The translations under genes were made by a program, and so were the position numbers. This document shows positions 1-9,865 of a DNA stretch of 40,599 nt, piece by piece. Every line of letters begins with the position of its first letter. The stretch's first letter is position 1. Under the pieces are notes generated by a model. The model ran no database searches. It was given only the letters and a program-made list of their open reading frames with translations, and had not been told where the DNA came from. Origin of the DNA: Clostridiales bacterium. Its GTDB lineage: Bacteria; Bacillota; Clostridia; Lachnospirales; Lachnospiraceae. The stretch spans positions 1 through 40,599 of the forward strand of contig DUNO01000028.1 of assembly GCA_012839295.1 (NCBI GenBank). Direction: 5' to 3'.

Positions 1-214
1 AAATTTTTATTTTTGCTGCATCATCACCAAGGGATTCGGTCAAGGCTTGTAACTGCTCATCAACAACTGCAATTGCTTCGTGAAACTTTTTAATTTCCTC
101 CGCTTTTATATCCTGTGTCACATAAGCTTCTTTCACACTTGCCTCATAGGGCTTATAAATGTATACCTTACCCACAGCAACACCGGAAGAAACAGGATTA
201 CCTTTCAAAATCAT
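1..214 (-). CDS. ptsI: PTS Enzyme I (phosphoenolpyruvate-protein phosphotransferase), N-terminal part, cut by window edge
   Basis: Enzyme I takes phosphate from PEP and passes it to HPr in the cytoplasm. Only the first 71 codons are inside the window. The protein begins MILKGNPVSSGVAVGK, the typical Enzyme I opening (a short strand followed by SxGxAxGK), and continues into a helical segment of the HPr-binding N-domain. The active-site histidine and PEP domain lie outside. The ATG at 212-214 is preceded by AGGGAGGG at a suitable distance. It is the last visible gene of the minus-strand PTS operon, 80 nt after the HPr gene and separated from it by a strong hairpin. An EI/HPr pair encoded inside a sugar operon suggests a dedicated phosphorelay, but a second general EI elsewhere in the genome cannot be excluded. 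Confidence 0.85.
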   Translation of the reverse strand, partial: MILKGNPVSSGVAVGKVYIYKPYEASVKEAYVTQDIKAEEIKKFHEAIAVVDEQLQALTESLGDDAAKIKI

Positions 215-238
215 ATACCTGCCCTCCCTCTTTTAATC

Positions 239-293
239 ATAATGCCGGTAAGATCACCATTGTAACATACGGAACTCATCTTACCGGCATTAT
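239..293 (-). repeat. Intercistronic hairpin between HPr and Enzyme I genes
   Basis: Perfect 16-bp inverted repeat: arms 239-254 and 278-293, spacer 23 nt, core ATGCCGGTAAGAT. In the direction of transcription (minus) no U-run follows, so it is not a standard terminator. Its place immediately after the HPr stop and before the Enzyme I ribosome binding site fits an mRNA-stabilising or processing element that sets the HPr to EI ratio. That role is inferred. Confidence 0.7.
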
Positions 294-294
294 A

Positions 295-567
295 TTATTC
301 TCCAAATCCTGTCTCTACCAGTGCCACTAATTTGTCCACTGCCATGGTTTCATCCGGCCCATCAGCTGATATTTCGATAGTATCTCCCATAACAATCCCT
401 TCACTTAATAATCGGGCTATTGACTTTGCATTCACTGCTTCCGAGTCATTCTCCATTTTACGGATATAAATCTTAGATTTATATTTTTTTGCCTCTAAAA
501 TAAAGTCAGATGCCGGACGGGCATGCAACCCGGTTTTATTTTTGATTGTTGTTTGTTTTAAATACAT
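295..567 (-). CDS. ptsH: HPr family phosphocarrier protein
   Basis: HPr accepts phosphate from Enzyme I on a histidine and hands it to the sugar-specific EIIA. The protein is 90 residues from the ATG at 565-567, chosen because GGAGGTGAC lies just upstream; a longer reading from 585 would put the start upstream of this Shine-Dalgarno. The active site GLHARPAS is intact with His15. The regulatory serine of Gram-positive HPr is also present (NAKSIARLLS, Ser49, shifted three residues by a small insertion), so HPr-kinase control remains possible. The gene follows the 6-phospho-beta-glucosidase by about 14 nt and precedes Enzyme I. A diverged, operon-borne HPr may serve this transporter preferentially. 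Confidence 0.92.
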   Translation of the reverse strand: MYLKQTTIKNKTGLHARPASDFILEAKKYKSKIYIRKMENDSEAVNAKSIARLLSEGIVMGDTIEISADGPDETMAVDKLVALVETGFGE

Positions 568-581
568 GCTGTCACCTCCGA

Positions 582-3340
<2,759 letters not shown>

Positions 3341-3393
3341 GTTTTTCCCTCCAATATTCTTAATTTCTAAAACATTTCATTTACTTACAAGGA

Positions 3394-3690
3394 TTACTGT
3401 GCCATTACTTCACTAATTAATTTAAAAATGTTATCCGCCTTGCCCAATGCATAATCAAGCTGCGGGATAACCGCTACCGGTTTTTGTGTGATGTTCCTGA
3501 TATCATTGCATTTATAGGAAACCTGAGGTCCTAATAGAAGCACGTCATACTCCGTAAATACATCAACATAGTCCCCAAGCCCCTTTGCTATAACATCAAA
3601 GTCCATTTCTTGCTCTTTTGCATATGTTTTTAACTTTTTCATTAGAATACTTGTGGACATGCCACCTGCGCAGATCAATAACACTTTCAA
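3394..3690 (-). CDS. celA: PTS lactose/cellobiose-family EIIB
   Basis: Cytoplasmic phosphotransfer subunit of 98 residues. The N-terminal P-loop MKVLLICAGGMSTS carries the phosphorylated cysteine (Cys7), the classic position for this family, followed by alternating strands and helices (LLLGPQVSY, PVAVIPQLDYAL) of the small Rossmann-like fold. It receives phosphate from EIIA and passes it to the sugar bound by EIIC. A strong AGGAGGAAAAAGG lies upstream. It sits between EIIA and EIIC in the operon, the usual order for Gram-positive cellobiose systems. Confidence 0.93.
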   Translation of the reverse strand: MKVLLICAGGMSTSILMKKLKTYAKEQEMDFDVIAKGLGDYVDVFTEYDVLLLGPQVSYKCNDIRNITQKPVAVIPQLDYALGKADNIFKLISEVMAQ

Positions 3691-3753
3691 CCCTTTTTCC
3701 TCCTCTTAATAAATATTTATTTAAAAATACAACGTGGTACCAAAATAATATTA

Positions 3754-4074
3754 CTATTTACCAAAATCTTCACGCAAAGCAATAATTTCAGCAATAAGCT
3801 CAATAGCCAACTGTGCTGTCATAACATGATCCTGCGCATGTGAGAGCAAAAGATCCACCCCTTCTACTTCACCACGGGAATCCATTTTTAACAATTGGCT
3901 GTGTGCCGCATGGGCATTATCTCCATACTGATTTGCGTGTTCCATTTTCATTCTGGCTTCTTCAAAGTTCCCCTTTTTGGCAGCCGCCAAAGCCTCGAAC
4001 GCACACCCCCTTCCAGCACCAGCATTCGATATAATCAACATTGCTTGATCCTCAAGTTTTTCGTTATTAAGCAT
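3754..4074 (-). CDS. celC: PTS lactose/cellobiose-family EIIA
   Basis: Small helical trimer-forming subunit (106 residues) that takes phosphate from HPr-His15. The signature LLSHAQDHVMTA contains the phosphorylated histidine (His79) and the neighbouring aspartate of the trimer metal site (Asp82). The N-terminal NAGAGRGCAFEAL stretch is also typical. The ATG at 4074 has AGGAGG six nucleotides upstream, which decides the start over the internal ATG at residue 12. It begins about 10 nt after the regulator gene, so regulator and EIIA are on one transcript. Confidence 0.93.
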   Translation of the reverse strand: MLNNEKLEDQAMLIISNAGAGRGCAFEALAAAKKGNFEEARMKMEHANQYGDNAHAAHSQLLKMDSRGEVEGVDLLLSHAQDHVMTAQLAIELIAEIIALREDFGK

Positions 4075-4084
4075 TTTGAACCTC

Positions 4085-6691
4085 CTATAATTTATATATA
4101 ATCGTAATTAACAGTGCCAACTCATCATCAGAAAAGATGACGTGAAAAGCGTTTTCTAATGGCTTTAAGATTTTTAAAAGTTTTTTATATGCCCTTCCAT
4201 ATTTTCTGATAATCTGCGTTTTCTGGATACAGACAGGCGTCTTACCCTTTGCAAGAACACGCTCAATGCTGCATGGAATATGCAAAAACAATCCAACCCT
4301 TGTATCGGAAGACAGTTTAAGAACATTTGAGCTGATTTCTTCAATAACTCCGGGCAGGTACTTTCTTACCTTCGCAATACTCACATATTCTAAGTGTTCA
4401 CCAAGATATTGATAAATGGACTCATAGTCCTCTAAGCTAACGTTCCCCTTTTTATAATGGGAAACATTCTTCAGAAGGTGTGGCAAGTCACCTTTTTCAC
4501 AATTGAACAATTCCACTGATGAAATAAAGGCCAAACCAAACATGCCAGGGTCATAAGTCCCAACAACGCAACTAATATTGGCACGTTCCATCACTTTTAC
4601 CAATTCCTCCCGCAATTGCTCCCGGCTTGCCGCTGCCAAAGGGATAATGCGTGTTTTATCATCCCCCCCATGCTGTTCGATATACTCTTTCAATCTTACT
4701 GCGCCGCCCATACCTGTTGCACATAAAGTGATTATTACATTAGGCTTTGGCTTTGTTTGATAGTTCACCACCTGGGCTAATTCTTGAAATATCGAATCAA
4801 GATCATTATCTGTAGCAGCCTTTCTCGAAAGTGTCAAAGCAATTTCTGTGTATGGCATTAAGGTTTTGCGGATGTCTATGCCTGTTTCTAAAGCTGTTAC
4901 TTCAAGTACGTTTCTCATAAAATCTGCATCATATAGCGCCAAGATGCCTTTGCCCCGATGTATTCGCTTGATATAGCTGCAAAACGCATCAAAGTATTCA
5001 GCAGGTTCTTGTTTCATAGGCACTTCAAAATAAAATGCATTGTCGAGTTGCAATGACTGATTAACAAGTGTCGCAAACGCTTGAGCTAACCCGCTCCCTC
5101 GAAATGCAAACAATAGCACCGGCTTATCACTTGTGTCAGACGGAACAGCCTGGAAGCTGATAAACATCGCAATTAGAACAGCCTCCTCCATAGGAAGTTG
5201 AACTCCAAATGTTTCGTTAATCGTCGTAGCAAGCAACAAAGATAAAGTATATTCTTTGTTGTAATTTTCAATGATCTCACGAATCTGCTCGTTAGAAATG
5301 TCAACCTTTTTATTTCTATTTTTTAACGTAGAATCTAAGTGCAGACAAATCCCATAGAATACAGAGGGCGGATATCTCTTCATCAGGACAACAGAAGTAT
5401 TTTCAAGAAAATCTTGCACTAATGGAATGATTCGGGAATCTATCAGATTCTGAAGCTGTGAAGTGCTTATCTCCTGGCTTGAAAAATTTTTTTCATATAT
5501 CTGGTTCATGGATTCCAGTTCTGTTGCAATGATGACGCTGATCTCATCGCGGGGGACACCCCGCTTTGCCAACTGCTGTGATCGTTGTTCAATCATAGTG
5601 TATTGAGTGCCGTCTTCGGAAGTGTCTTGCTCAACAGCTTGCACTTGTACACCACTTCCATCAAACCGGTAATTGTAATCATACGGTATAATGCGTTCAA
5701 TCTCCTCGCGATGAGCCCGATAATACAGGAAACCTTTGCGCACGTAATTTTCAAAATCACTCACGTAGAGATTCATGAATTCAGACGAGATTGCACGTTC
5801 CCGCACATAAGCATTTGCGCATCCAATCTTGATATCATGCTGTAACTGTGTTACATTTAAGTCCGTATCATATAACAAAAGACAACGCAACAACTCTGAA
5901 TTGATGGCAATAGGACGCTTTACATGAGCAGCTTCCAAAGACAAGAAGTTTTGTACAAATGCAAAGCGTTCATCCATGGGTCGTTCCCTCAGAGTTGGCA
6001 TCTCGATGGTTATTGGGAACCGCTTTTTTAAGTTACTAAACCCCCCGCATTCACCATTCAATAGCAGAATCACAATTGGAGCTTCATCGGCACTGGATTT
6101 TGCTTCAAGGGCATCAAGAATGTGTGTACAAAACGCTGTGCTTATTACTTCTACGCCATCCAAAATCAAGGCGCAATTTCGCAAATCCTGATATATCCCC
6201 CCATCGTTTGCTGTACCAAACAATTCCATATAAATCTGCTCATTCGTTTTTGACCTTTCGCAATAATAAATATGGCAGGGCGAATGTGGTGGCAATACGC
6301 CATTTTTACATGCATATTCCAGCATAATGCCAGCTAACATCTTTTTGCCTGTGCCATGTGCACCTACTATCAACGTTTTTAAACTGCTCTGTGGGTACAA
6401 AATTGCAGCTTTTGCCAGCTGTACAGCATGTTTTAGGCTACCTTGGCTACCAATCATCTTGCTAAAGCATACATCATCTTGGATACTATTGTTTTTTGCA
6501 AAGTACAAAACCGGACGGCCTTTTTTCTTTACTACAAGCCCTTCGGAATCTAAAACCGTGAGAATTGCACTTACATTTGTTCGTTGGATCGATAAAGCAT
6601 CCGCTATTACTTTTGTTGATGCACCTGCAGATTGTCCCTCAATAAACTGCAATTTTAGTAATTCGTAAACTCTTTCTTTATTTGTTTTCAT
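4085..6691 (-). CDS. LevR/LicR-like PTS-controlled transcriptional regulator with degenerate AAA+ domain
   Basis: Predicted operon regulator of 868 residues. Visible order: winged helix-turn-helix (about 1-65), AAA+ module (about 70-320) with Walker A GAHGTGKK, PRD1 (about 425-515, ICLHLDST), EIIA-mannose-like domain (about 520-650), EIIB-like domain with CATGMG (about 690-770), and PRD2 (about 780-868, LFLHIPCS). This is the LevR/ManR architecture. However, the GAFTGA loop that contacts sigma-54 is missing (the segment reads LFGTANDGGIYQD), Walker B reads LILDGVE, the EIIA phosphorylation histidine is replaced (FRGSG), and the second PRD1 histidine is Met. It may therefore work without sigma-54. 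The ATG at 6691 with GAGGTG upstream is preferred to the GTG at 6715, which would extend the gene into an inverted repeat. First gene of the operon. Confidence 0.85.
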   Translation of the reverse strand: MKTNKERVYELLKLQFIEGQSAGASTKVIADALSIQRTNVSAILTVLDSEGLVVKKKGRPVLYFAKNNSIQDDVCFSKMIGSQGSLKHAVQLAKAAILYPQSSLKTLIVGAHGTGKKMLAGIMLEYACKNGVLPPHSPCHIYYCERSKTNEQIYMELFGTANDGGIYQDLRNCALILDGVEVISTAFCTHILDALEAKSSADEAPIVILLLNGECGGFSNLKKRFPITIEMPTLRERPMDERFAFVQNFLSLEAAHVKRPIAINSELLRCLLLYDTDLNVTQLQHDIKIGCANAYVRERAISSEFMNLYVSDFENYVRKGFLYYRAHREEIERIIPYDYNYRFDGSGVQVQAVEQDTSEDGTQYTMIEQRSQQLAKRGVPRDEISVIIATELESMNQIYEKNFSSQEISTSQLQNLIDSRIIPLVQDFLENTSVVLMKRYPPSVFYGICLHLDSTLKNRNKKVDISNEQIREIIENYNKEYTLSLLLATTINETFGVQLPMEEAVLIAMFISFQAVPSDTSDKPVLLFAFRGSGLAQAFATLVNQSLQLDNAFYFEVPMKQEPAEYFDAFCSYIKRIHRGKGILALYDADFMRNVLEVTALETGIDIRKTLMPYTEIALTLSRKAATDNDLDSIFQELAQVVNYQTKPKPNVIITLCATGMGGAVRLKEYIEQHGGDDKTRIIPLAAASREQLREELVKVMERANISCVVGTYDPGMFGLAFISSVELFNCEKGDLPHLLKNVSHYKKGNVSLEDYESIYQYLGEHLEYVSIAKVRKYLPGVIEEISSNVLKLSSDTRVGLFLHIPCSIERVLAKGKTPVCIQKTQIIRKYGRAYKKLLKILKPLENAFHVIFSDDELALLITIIYKL

Positions 6692-6703
6692 ACACACCTC
6701 TGA

Positions 6704-6731
6704 TATGTACAGCACTTAATGCCTGTACATA
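6704..6731. promoter_or_regulatory. Inverted repeat, putative operator of the PTS operon
   Basis: TATGTACAG (6704-6712) and CTGTACATA (6723-6731) form a perfect 9-bp inverted repeat with a 10-nt spacer, directly upstream of the regulator's ribosome binding site. A TATAAT-like hexamer lies just upstream on the minus strand. Symmetry and position fit an autoregulatory operator; an RNA hairpin in the 5' leader is the alternative. Confidence 0.5.
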
Positions 6732-6963
6732 TAATACAAATTATACAGCATTTCGTCAAAATCAATTAATATATCGCTCCAGGCATTCTTTCATACACTA
6801 AATTGTATAAAAACTACAATACATTATATCATTTTTTAGTATATTTCACTTATGTAGACGGAGATATTCTCATTTTTTTTGACAGTGTATACATTTTACC
6901 GCATATTATGTGAATGTGTATACCCTCTGCAACAAAATCTATAAATTTTCTTTTATATTCTAA

Positions 6964-7350
6964 ATAATATCTGCTCAGCAGGTGTCGTCTAAGGCAGCGA
7001 CACTACGGCATATATTTTTATCCGGTTTTTTTCTGTTTTTCCTGATATTGAACCTGGTGCAGAGGATTGGGGAGCGGATTTGGGAGGAAGAAACAGCCAG
7101 GGTGAAGGAAATGGACGGGGTATGGCTTAACAGGGAAAAGACCATAAAAAGGTACTGAAGCAGGAAATACTAAGAACCTTAAGTGCTGCAAAAGCACCAA
7201 AGAAAGACTGTAAACTAAGACACAAGAGTTCCTCATGTGCCTGGCTTGGTTCAGCTCCTTTCCCTGCATATAGCTTGAGATATTTTAATGTAAAAAACGT
7301 GATAAACAGGTCTGAGAAAAACCGGATGGGAGATTGCCAATAATCGCTTG
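6964..7350 (+). pseudogene. Decayed ORF, possibly a transposase remnant
   Basis: Plus-strand frame open from 6964 to a stop at 7159 reads like genuine protein (LVQRIGERIWEEE, then DGVWLNREK). In a shifted frame just beyond, a further open stretch continues to about 7340 (RTLSAAKAPKK, KLRHKSSS). Both lack a start codon and ribosome binding site. The glutamate-rich helix followed by a basic segment resembles transposase N-termini of the ISLre2/UPF0236 kind, but I cannot confirm the family. It occupies part of the roughly 900-nt gap between the PTS operon and rpsR. A short hairpin (GTGTCG at 6982, CGACAC at 6998) lies at its left end. Confidence 0.3.
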
Positions 7351-7520
7351 ACACAAACATTTTTATAATGAATATTTACTGACAAACTAATAATAGTAAT
7401 TCGTTCTGAAGATGCAAACAAGTTTGGTGTAAACCTCTATGATATTAAAGATAATTTAAATCAATTGCTGCTATCTTAATTATCTTTAATAATAATCAAT
7501 AGAATTCTAAAAAAGCCGCT

Positions 7521-7645
7521 ACACGACTCAAGTGAAATCTTTCACTTTCGTCATGTAACAGCTATTTTCAATTCATATTCGCAAGTCGTGTACAAGTCAT
7601 GTAAATCGACTTTCACAACCGCTGGAGCCCTAGTAAAATAAGGGC
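7521..7645. repeat. Structured intergenic segment downstream of rpsR
   Basis: ACACGACT (7521-7528) pairs with AGTCGTGT (7584-7591), and inside it AGTGAAA-TC-TTTCACT (7531-7546) is a perfect small palindrome. Next to the rpsR stop, GCCCT (7627-7631) pairs with AGGGC (7641-7645); this lacks a clear U-run, so it is only a weak terminator candidate. From 7345 to 7520 I see only AT-rich sequence without a gene. Confidence 0.4.
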
Positions 7646-7918
7646 TTAATCCATTGTATACGGCATAAGCGCGATATGCCTAGCCCTCTTCACAGACACG
7701 GTCAGCGCTCTCTGGTGCTTTGCGCAGTTACCGGTAATTCTTCTGGGAAGGATCTTACCTCTTTCAGATACATATCTCTTTAACTTGTTCACATCTTTAT
7801 AATCAATTCCTGTGTGGTTCTTGTCCGCACAGAATACGCATACTTTCTTTCTTCTGCGTCCGAAGGTTTTTCTCTTCATCGGAGAATCGCCCTTATCATC
7901 ATTTCTCTTGAATGGCAT
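7646..7918 (-). CDS. rpsR: 30S ribosomal protein S18
   Basis: Small-subunit protein that packs against S6 on the platform of the 30S subunit. The core [19 protein letters not shown] and [16 protein letters not shown] is unmistakable. The 90-residue form has the cysteine-containing variant typical of many Clostridia (CVFCADKN and NCAKH, a likely zinc site) and a short N-terminal extension before MKRKTFG. The ATG at 7918 has GGAGGTCATACA upstream, supporting the longer start. It is the last gene of the rpsF-ssb-rpsR operon. Confidence 0.97.
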   Translation of the reverse strand: MPFKRNDDKGDSPMKRKTFGRRRKKVCVFCADKNHTGIDYKDVNKLKRYVSERGKILPRRITGNCAKHQRALTVSVKRARHIALMPYTMD

Positions 7919-7979
7919 TGTATGACCTCCTTATCCGATTTCATCATAGCATCATAGTTGATATGATTACTCTTATTTA

Positions 7980-8447
7980 TTAGTTGAATGGTAATTCTTC
8001 GTCAATACCATCAGGGATGTTCATAAATCCATCCCCCATCGCTGAGCTGGGTTCAGGACGGAAGTTGTTGCTCTGGTTATTGCTATTGCCCTGATAACCG
8101 GAGTCTCCGCCTCCTGGATTGCTTCCCTTGCTTTCAGCAAATTCTATATCTTCCGCTACCACGTCGGTCGTGTACACTTTCTGTCCGTCCTTATTGGTGT
8201 AGCTTCCGGTCTGTATTCTTCCAGAGAGAACCATCTTCATTCCCTGCCTGAAATACTTCTCCACGAATTCCGCCTGCTTGCCAAAGGCAACGCAGCTGAT
8301 GAAATCCGCTTCCTGTGTCTCGCCGGCTCTTTTGAACCTGCGGTCAACTGCTAAAGTAAATCTTGCGATGGCCATGGAGTTATCGCCCTGACTGTACCTC
8401 ACTTCAGGATCTCTGGTCAAACGGCCTATTATAATTGCTTTATTCAT
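7980..8447 (-). CDS. ssb: Single-stranded DNA-binding protein
   Basis: Binds and protects single-stranded DNA during replication, recombination and repair, and recruits partner enzymes. It is 155 residues: an OB fold (about 1-105, opening MNKAIIIGRLTRDPEVRYS), a flexible Gly/Asn/Gln-rich linker, and the acidic partner-binding tip DEELPFN. A good AGGGAGG ribosome binding site precedes the ATG at 8447. It sits between rpsF and rpsR, the standard Firmicute arrangement, so it is transcribed with the ribosomal genes. Confidence 0.97.
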   Translation of the reverse strand: MNKAIIIGRLTRDPEVRYSQGDNSMAIARFTLAVDRRFKRAGETQEADFISCVAFGKQAEFVEKYFRQGMKMVLSGRIQTGSYTNKDGQKVYTTDVVAEDIEFAESKGSNPGGGDSGYQGNSNNQSNNFRPEPSSAMGDGFMNIPDGIDEELPFN

Positions 8448-8585
8448 AAGTTAAATACCTCCCTTTCGTTTTATGCCTTAGGGTAGTATATCCACACAAG
8501 TCGATTGGTAAGCCAACCCCTGTTATTCAAACGTAGTAAGCGTTCGTCTTAATGCAGGCACTGCTTATCAGTAGCCTGTCATTCA

Positions 8586-8873
8586 TTAGGCATCTTTTCT
8601 GATGCACAAATATCTGATTACATTTTCCATGATACGAACTCTTTGCTCGATTTCGTTTGGAACTGTTGAATCAGATTCGAATTGGATGAAATAGTAATAG
8701 CCTTCCTTCATTTTCTGAATTTCATAAGCTAATCTTTTCTTTCCCCAGTCATCAACATTAGTCACTGTACCACCGAATCTGGCAATCAGTTCTTTTGCTG
8801 CTTCTAATGTAGCTAATCTGGCTTCATCCTCGATTTTTGCGTTTACAACTAAGGCTAATTCATATTGATTCAT
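8586..8873 (-). CDS. rpsF: 30S ribosomal protein S6
   Basis: Small-subunit protein that binds S18 and 16S rRNA on the platform. The 95-residue protein begins MNQYELALVVNAKIEDEA and contains WGKKRLAYEIQKMKEGYYY and VMENVIRY-type segments (here IMENVIRYLCI), all S6 hallmarks. AGGAGGTGCTACGCAACT precedes the ATG. First gene of the operon; the 138-nt gap before ssb shows no second gene. The promoter lies about 120 nt upstream. Confidence 0.97.
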   Translation of the reverse strand: MNQYELALVVNAKIEDEARLATLEAAKELIARFGGTVTNVDDWGKKRLAYEIQKMKEGYYYFIQFESDSTVPNEIEQRVRIMENVIRYLCIRKDA

Positions 8874-8989
8874 AGTTGCGTAGCACCTCCTTCTGGTCTC
8901 TGGCCCTTATCGAATGCAATCCGACCGACGAAGAATCTGGATCACATTTAAAGAGCAAGGAATTTTTGTATAACATATCACAATTAGGT

Positions 8990-9018
8990 ATTGTAGCATA
9001 GGTCTGTAAATATTACAA
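8990..9018 (-). promoter_or_regulatory. Promoter of rpsF-ssb-rpsR
   Basis: On the minus strand TTGTAA (9013-9018), a 17-nt spacer and TACAAT (8990-8995) form a near-consensus sigma-A promoter, with an extended -10 TATGC just before TACAAT. The resulting leader of about 110 nt may hold an S6/S18 autoregulatory structure, which I did not verify. Confidence 0.8.
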
Positions 9019-9069
9019 CCTATTTTTTCAACCCTTGCTTCGCATTGTTTAATTTGTATATATTTCAGT

Positions 9070-9089
9070 ACTGTTTTGTACAAAACAGT
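9070..9089. repeat. Perfect 20-bp palindrome
   Basis: ACTGTTTTGT followed directly by its complement ACAAAACAGT, with flanking AGT/GCT nearly extending it. It lies just after the stop of the membrane-protein gene at 9098 and about 50 bp upstream of the rpsF -35 element. It could terminate minus-strand transcription (no clear U-run) or be a protein-binding site. Confidence 0.45.
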
Positions 9090-9097
9090 GCTAAGCT

Positions 9098-9619
9098 TTA
9101 TTCATACAGGCTGCTGTAATCGGAAAGCCTTTTTTGCAACAGGGACAGGATATCCTCCGGCTCCATGTCCTTGGCCTTATTGACAAATATGGTGACCGGC
9201 GGAAGGCTCTGGTTTAAATTACGGTTCATCATCCTCTGCTTCGTTGTGTTAAATTTTAATAAAAAGCTACTGACATCCTTGGGGATCACTGCAATGGCAT
9301 CCTTTTTGTTCACAGTTATAACCATGAATTCCTTAATGTCATCAAAGGAAATATAGCCTATACCGCCGATTGTGGAGTTATCAATGATTCCGTCATGGGT
9401 AATGGTTAACAGCTTTTTAATCTCAAAGGCCTTTATTAGTGCACCGGCAAATGCAATTAAAAGCATCACGCTGATTACGACCCCCGGCAGCCAATAACCG
9501 ATAACATGGCGGTAAATGCCAAAGCCCACCACGCCGATCCCTGCCACCAGGAATAAAAAATTAATAAATAATGTCAGCATTGCCTTATAATTCACTTCCT
9601 GAATTATGATATCTCCCAT
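9098..9619 (-). CDS. Small two-TM membrane protein with PH-like domain (STM3941-like)
   Basis: Function unknown. About 173 residues from the ATG at 9617-9619, which has AGGGGG seven nucleotides upstream; a longer reading to 9655 has no such site. Two adjacent hydrophobic segments (about 10-33 and 37-60, AMLTLFINFLFLVAGI and GVVISVMLLIAFAGAL) form a hairpin, followed by a cytoplasmic beta-rich domain (KKLLTITHDGIID, GYISFDDIKEF, VNKKDAIAVIPKD) resembling the bacterial PH-like proteins called STM3941 family. It ends the minus-strand sugar locus, 80 nt beyond the small repetitive ORF. A link with that locus is positional only. Confidence 0.65.
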   Translation of the reverse strand: MGDIIIQEVNYKAMLTLFINFLFLVAGIGVVGFGIYRHVIGYWLPGVVISVMLLIAFAGALIKAFEIKKLLTITHDGIIDNSTIGGIGYISFDDIKEFMVITVNKKDAIAVIPKDVSSFLLKFNTTKQRMMNRNLNQSLPPVTIFVNKAKDMEPEDILSLLQKRLSDYSSLYE

Positions 9620-9677
9620 GAAAATCCCCCTATCAGCCATAGCCCAACTATCCATATTGTAGCGGTTTTTTCCTTAT

Positions 9678-9813
9678 ATTTCAAGGGAAAAATATATTTC
9701 CTAGCATTTAAGCAAGAAAATATGCCTTCTGTATTCAAGCAAGAAAATATGCCTTTCACATTCAAGTAAGAAAATATATCCTCCATATTCAAGCAGGAAA
9801 ATATGCTTTCTAC
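9678..9813. repeat. 27-bp tandem repeat, five copies
   Basis: Units at 9678-9705 (diverged, 28 bp), 9706-9732, 9733-9759, 9760-9786 and 9787-9813. Shared core: TTCAAGCAAGAAAATATG. Copies are directly adjacent without spacers, so this is not a CRISPR array. The period is a multiple of three and keeps reading frames open on the minus strand. Confidence 0.9.
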
Positions 9814-9820
9814 CTTTCAT
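9701..9820 (-). CDS. Small ORF encoding a 9-residue repeat peptide (39 aa)
   Basis: Not a recognised family. Reading the 27-bp repeat on the minus strand from the ATG at 9818-9820 gives a 39-residue peptide in which the unit HIFLLEYxR is repeated about four times (HIFLLEYGG, YIFLLECER, HIFLLEYRR, HIFLLKC) before a TAG. A very strong AGGAGGAGGTG (9830-9840) sits nine nucleotides upstream of the ATG, immediately after the rhamnosidase gene. The peptide would be amphipathic and basic with hydrophobic IFLL blocks. A second frame is also open through the repeat, so this may be a by-product of repeat expansion beside a chance Shine-Dalgarno sequence. Confidence 0.35.
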   Translation of the reverse strand: MKGRKHIFLLEYGGYIFLLECERHIFLLEYRRHIFLLKC

Positions 9821-9865
9821 GCAGAAAAGCACCTCCTCCTTTTGCGGCCATAGGAACCTCAAAAA

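Noticed and set aside
3720-3760. A minus-strand TGGTAC...TTGTAT pattern upstream of EIIB resembling a sigma-54 -24/-12 promoter.
   Set aside because: The spacing between the GG and the downstream element is one base short, and GC of the -12 is GT. The regulator's missing GAFTGA also argues against it.
7018-7360. Two minus-strand open frames (7018-7269 and 7127-7360).
   Set aside because: They overlap each other, lack ribosome binding sites and have compositionally odd translations; they look like shadows of the plus-strand remnant.
9678-9813. The 27-bp array considered as a CRISPR.
   Set aside because: Units are directly adjacent with no unique spacers and there are no cas genes. The same reasoning excludes the arrays at 18957 and 34291.
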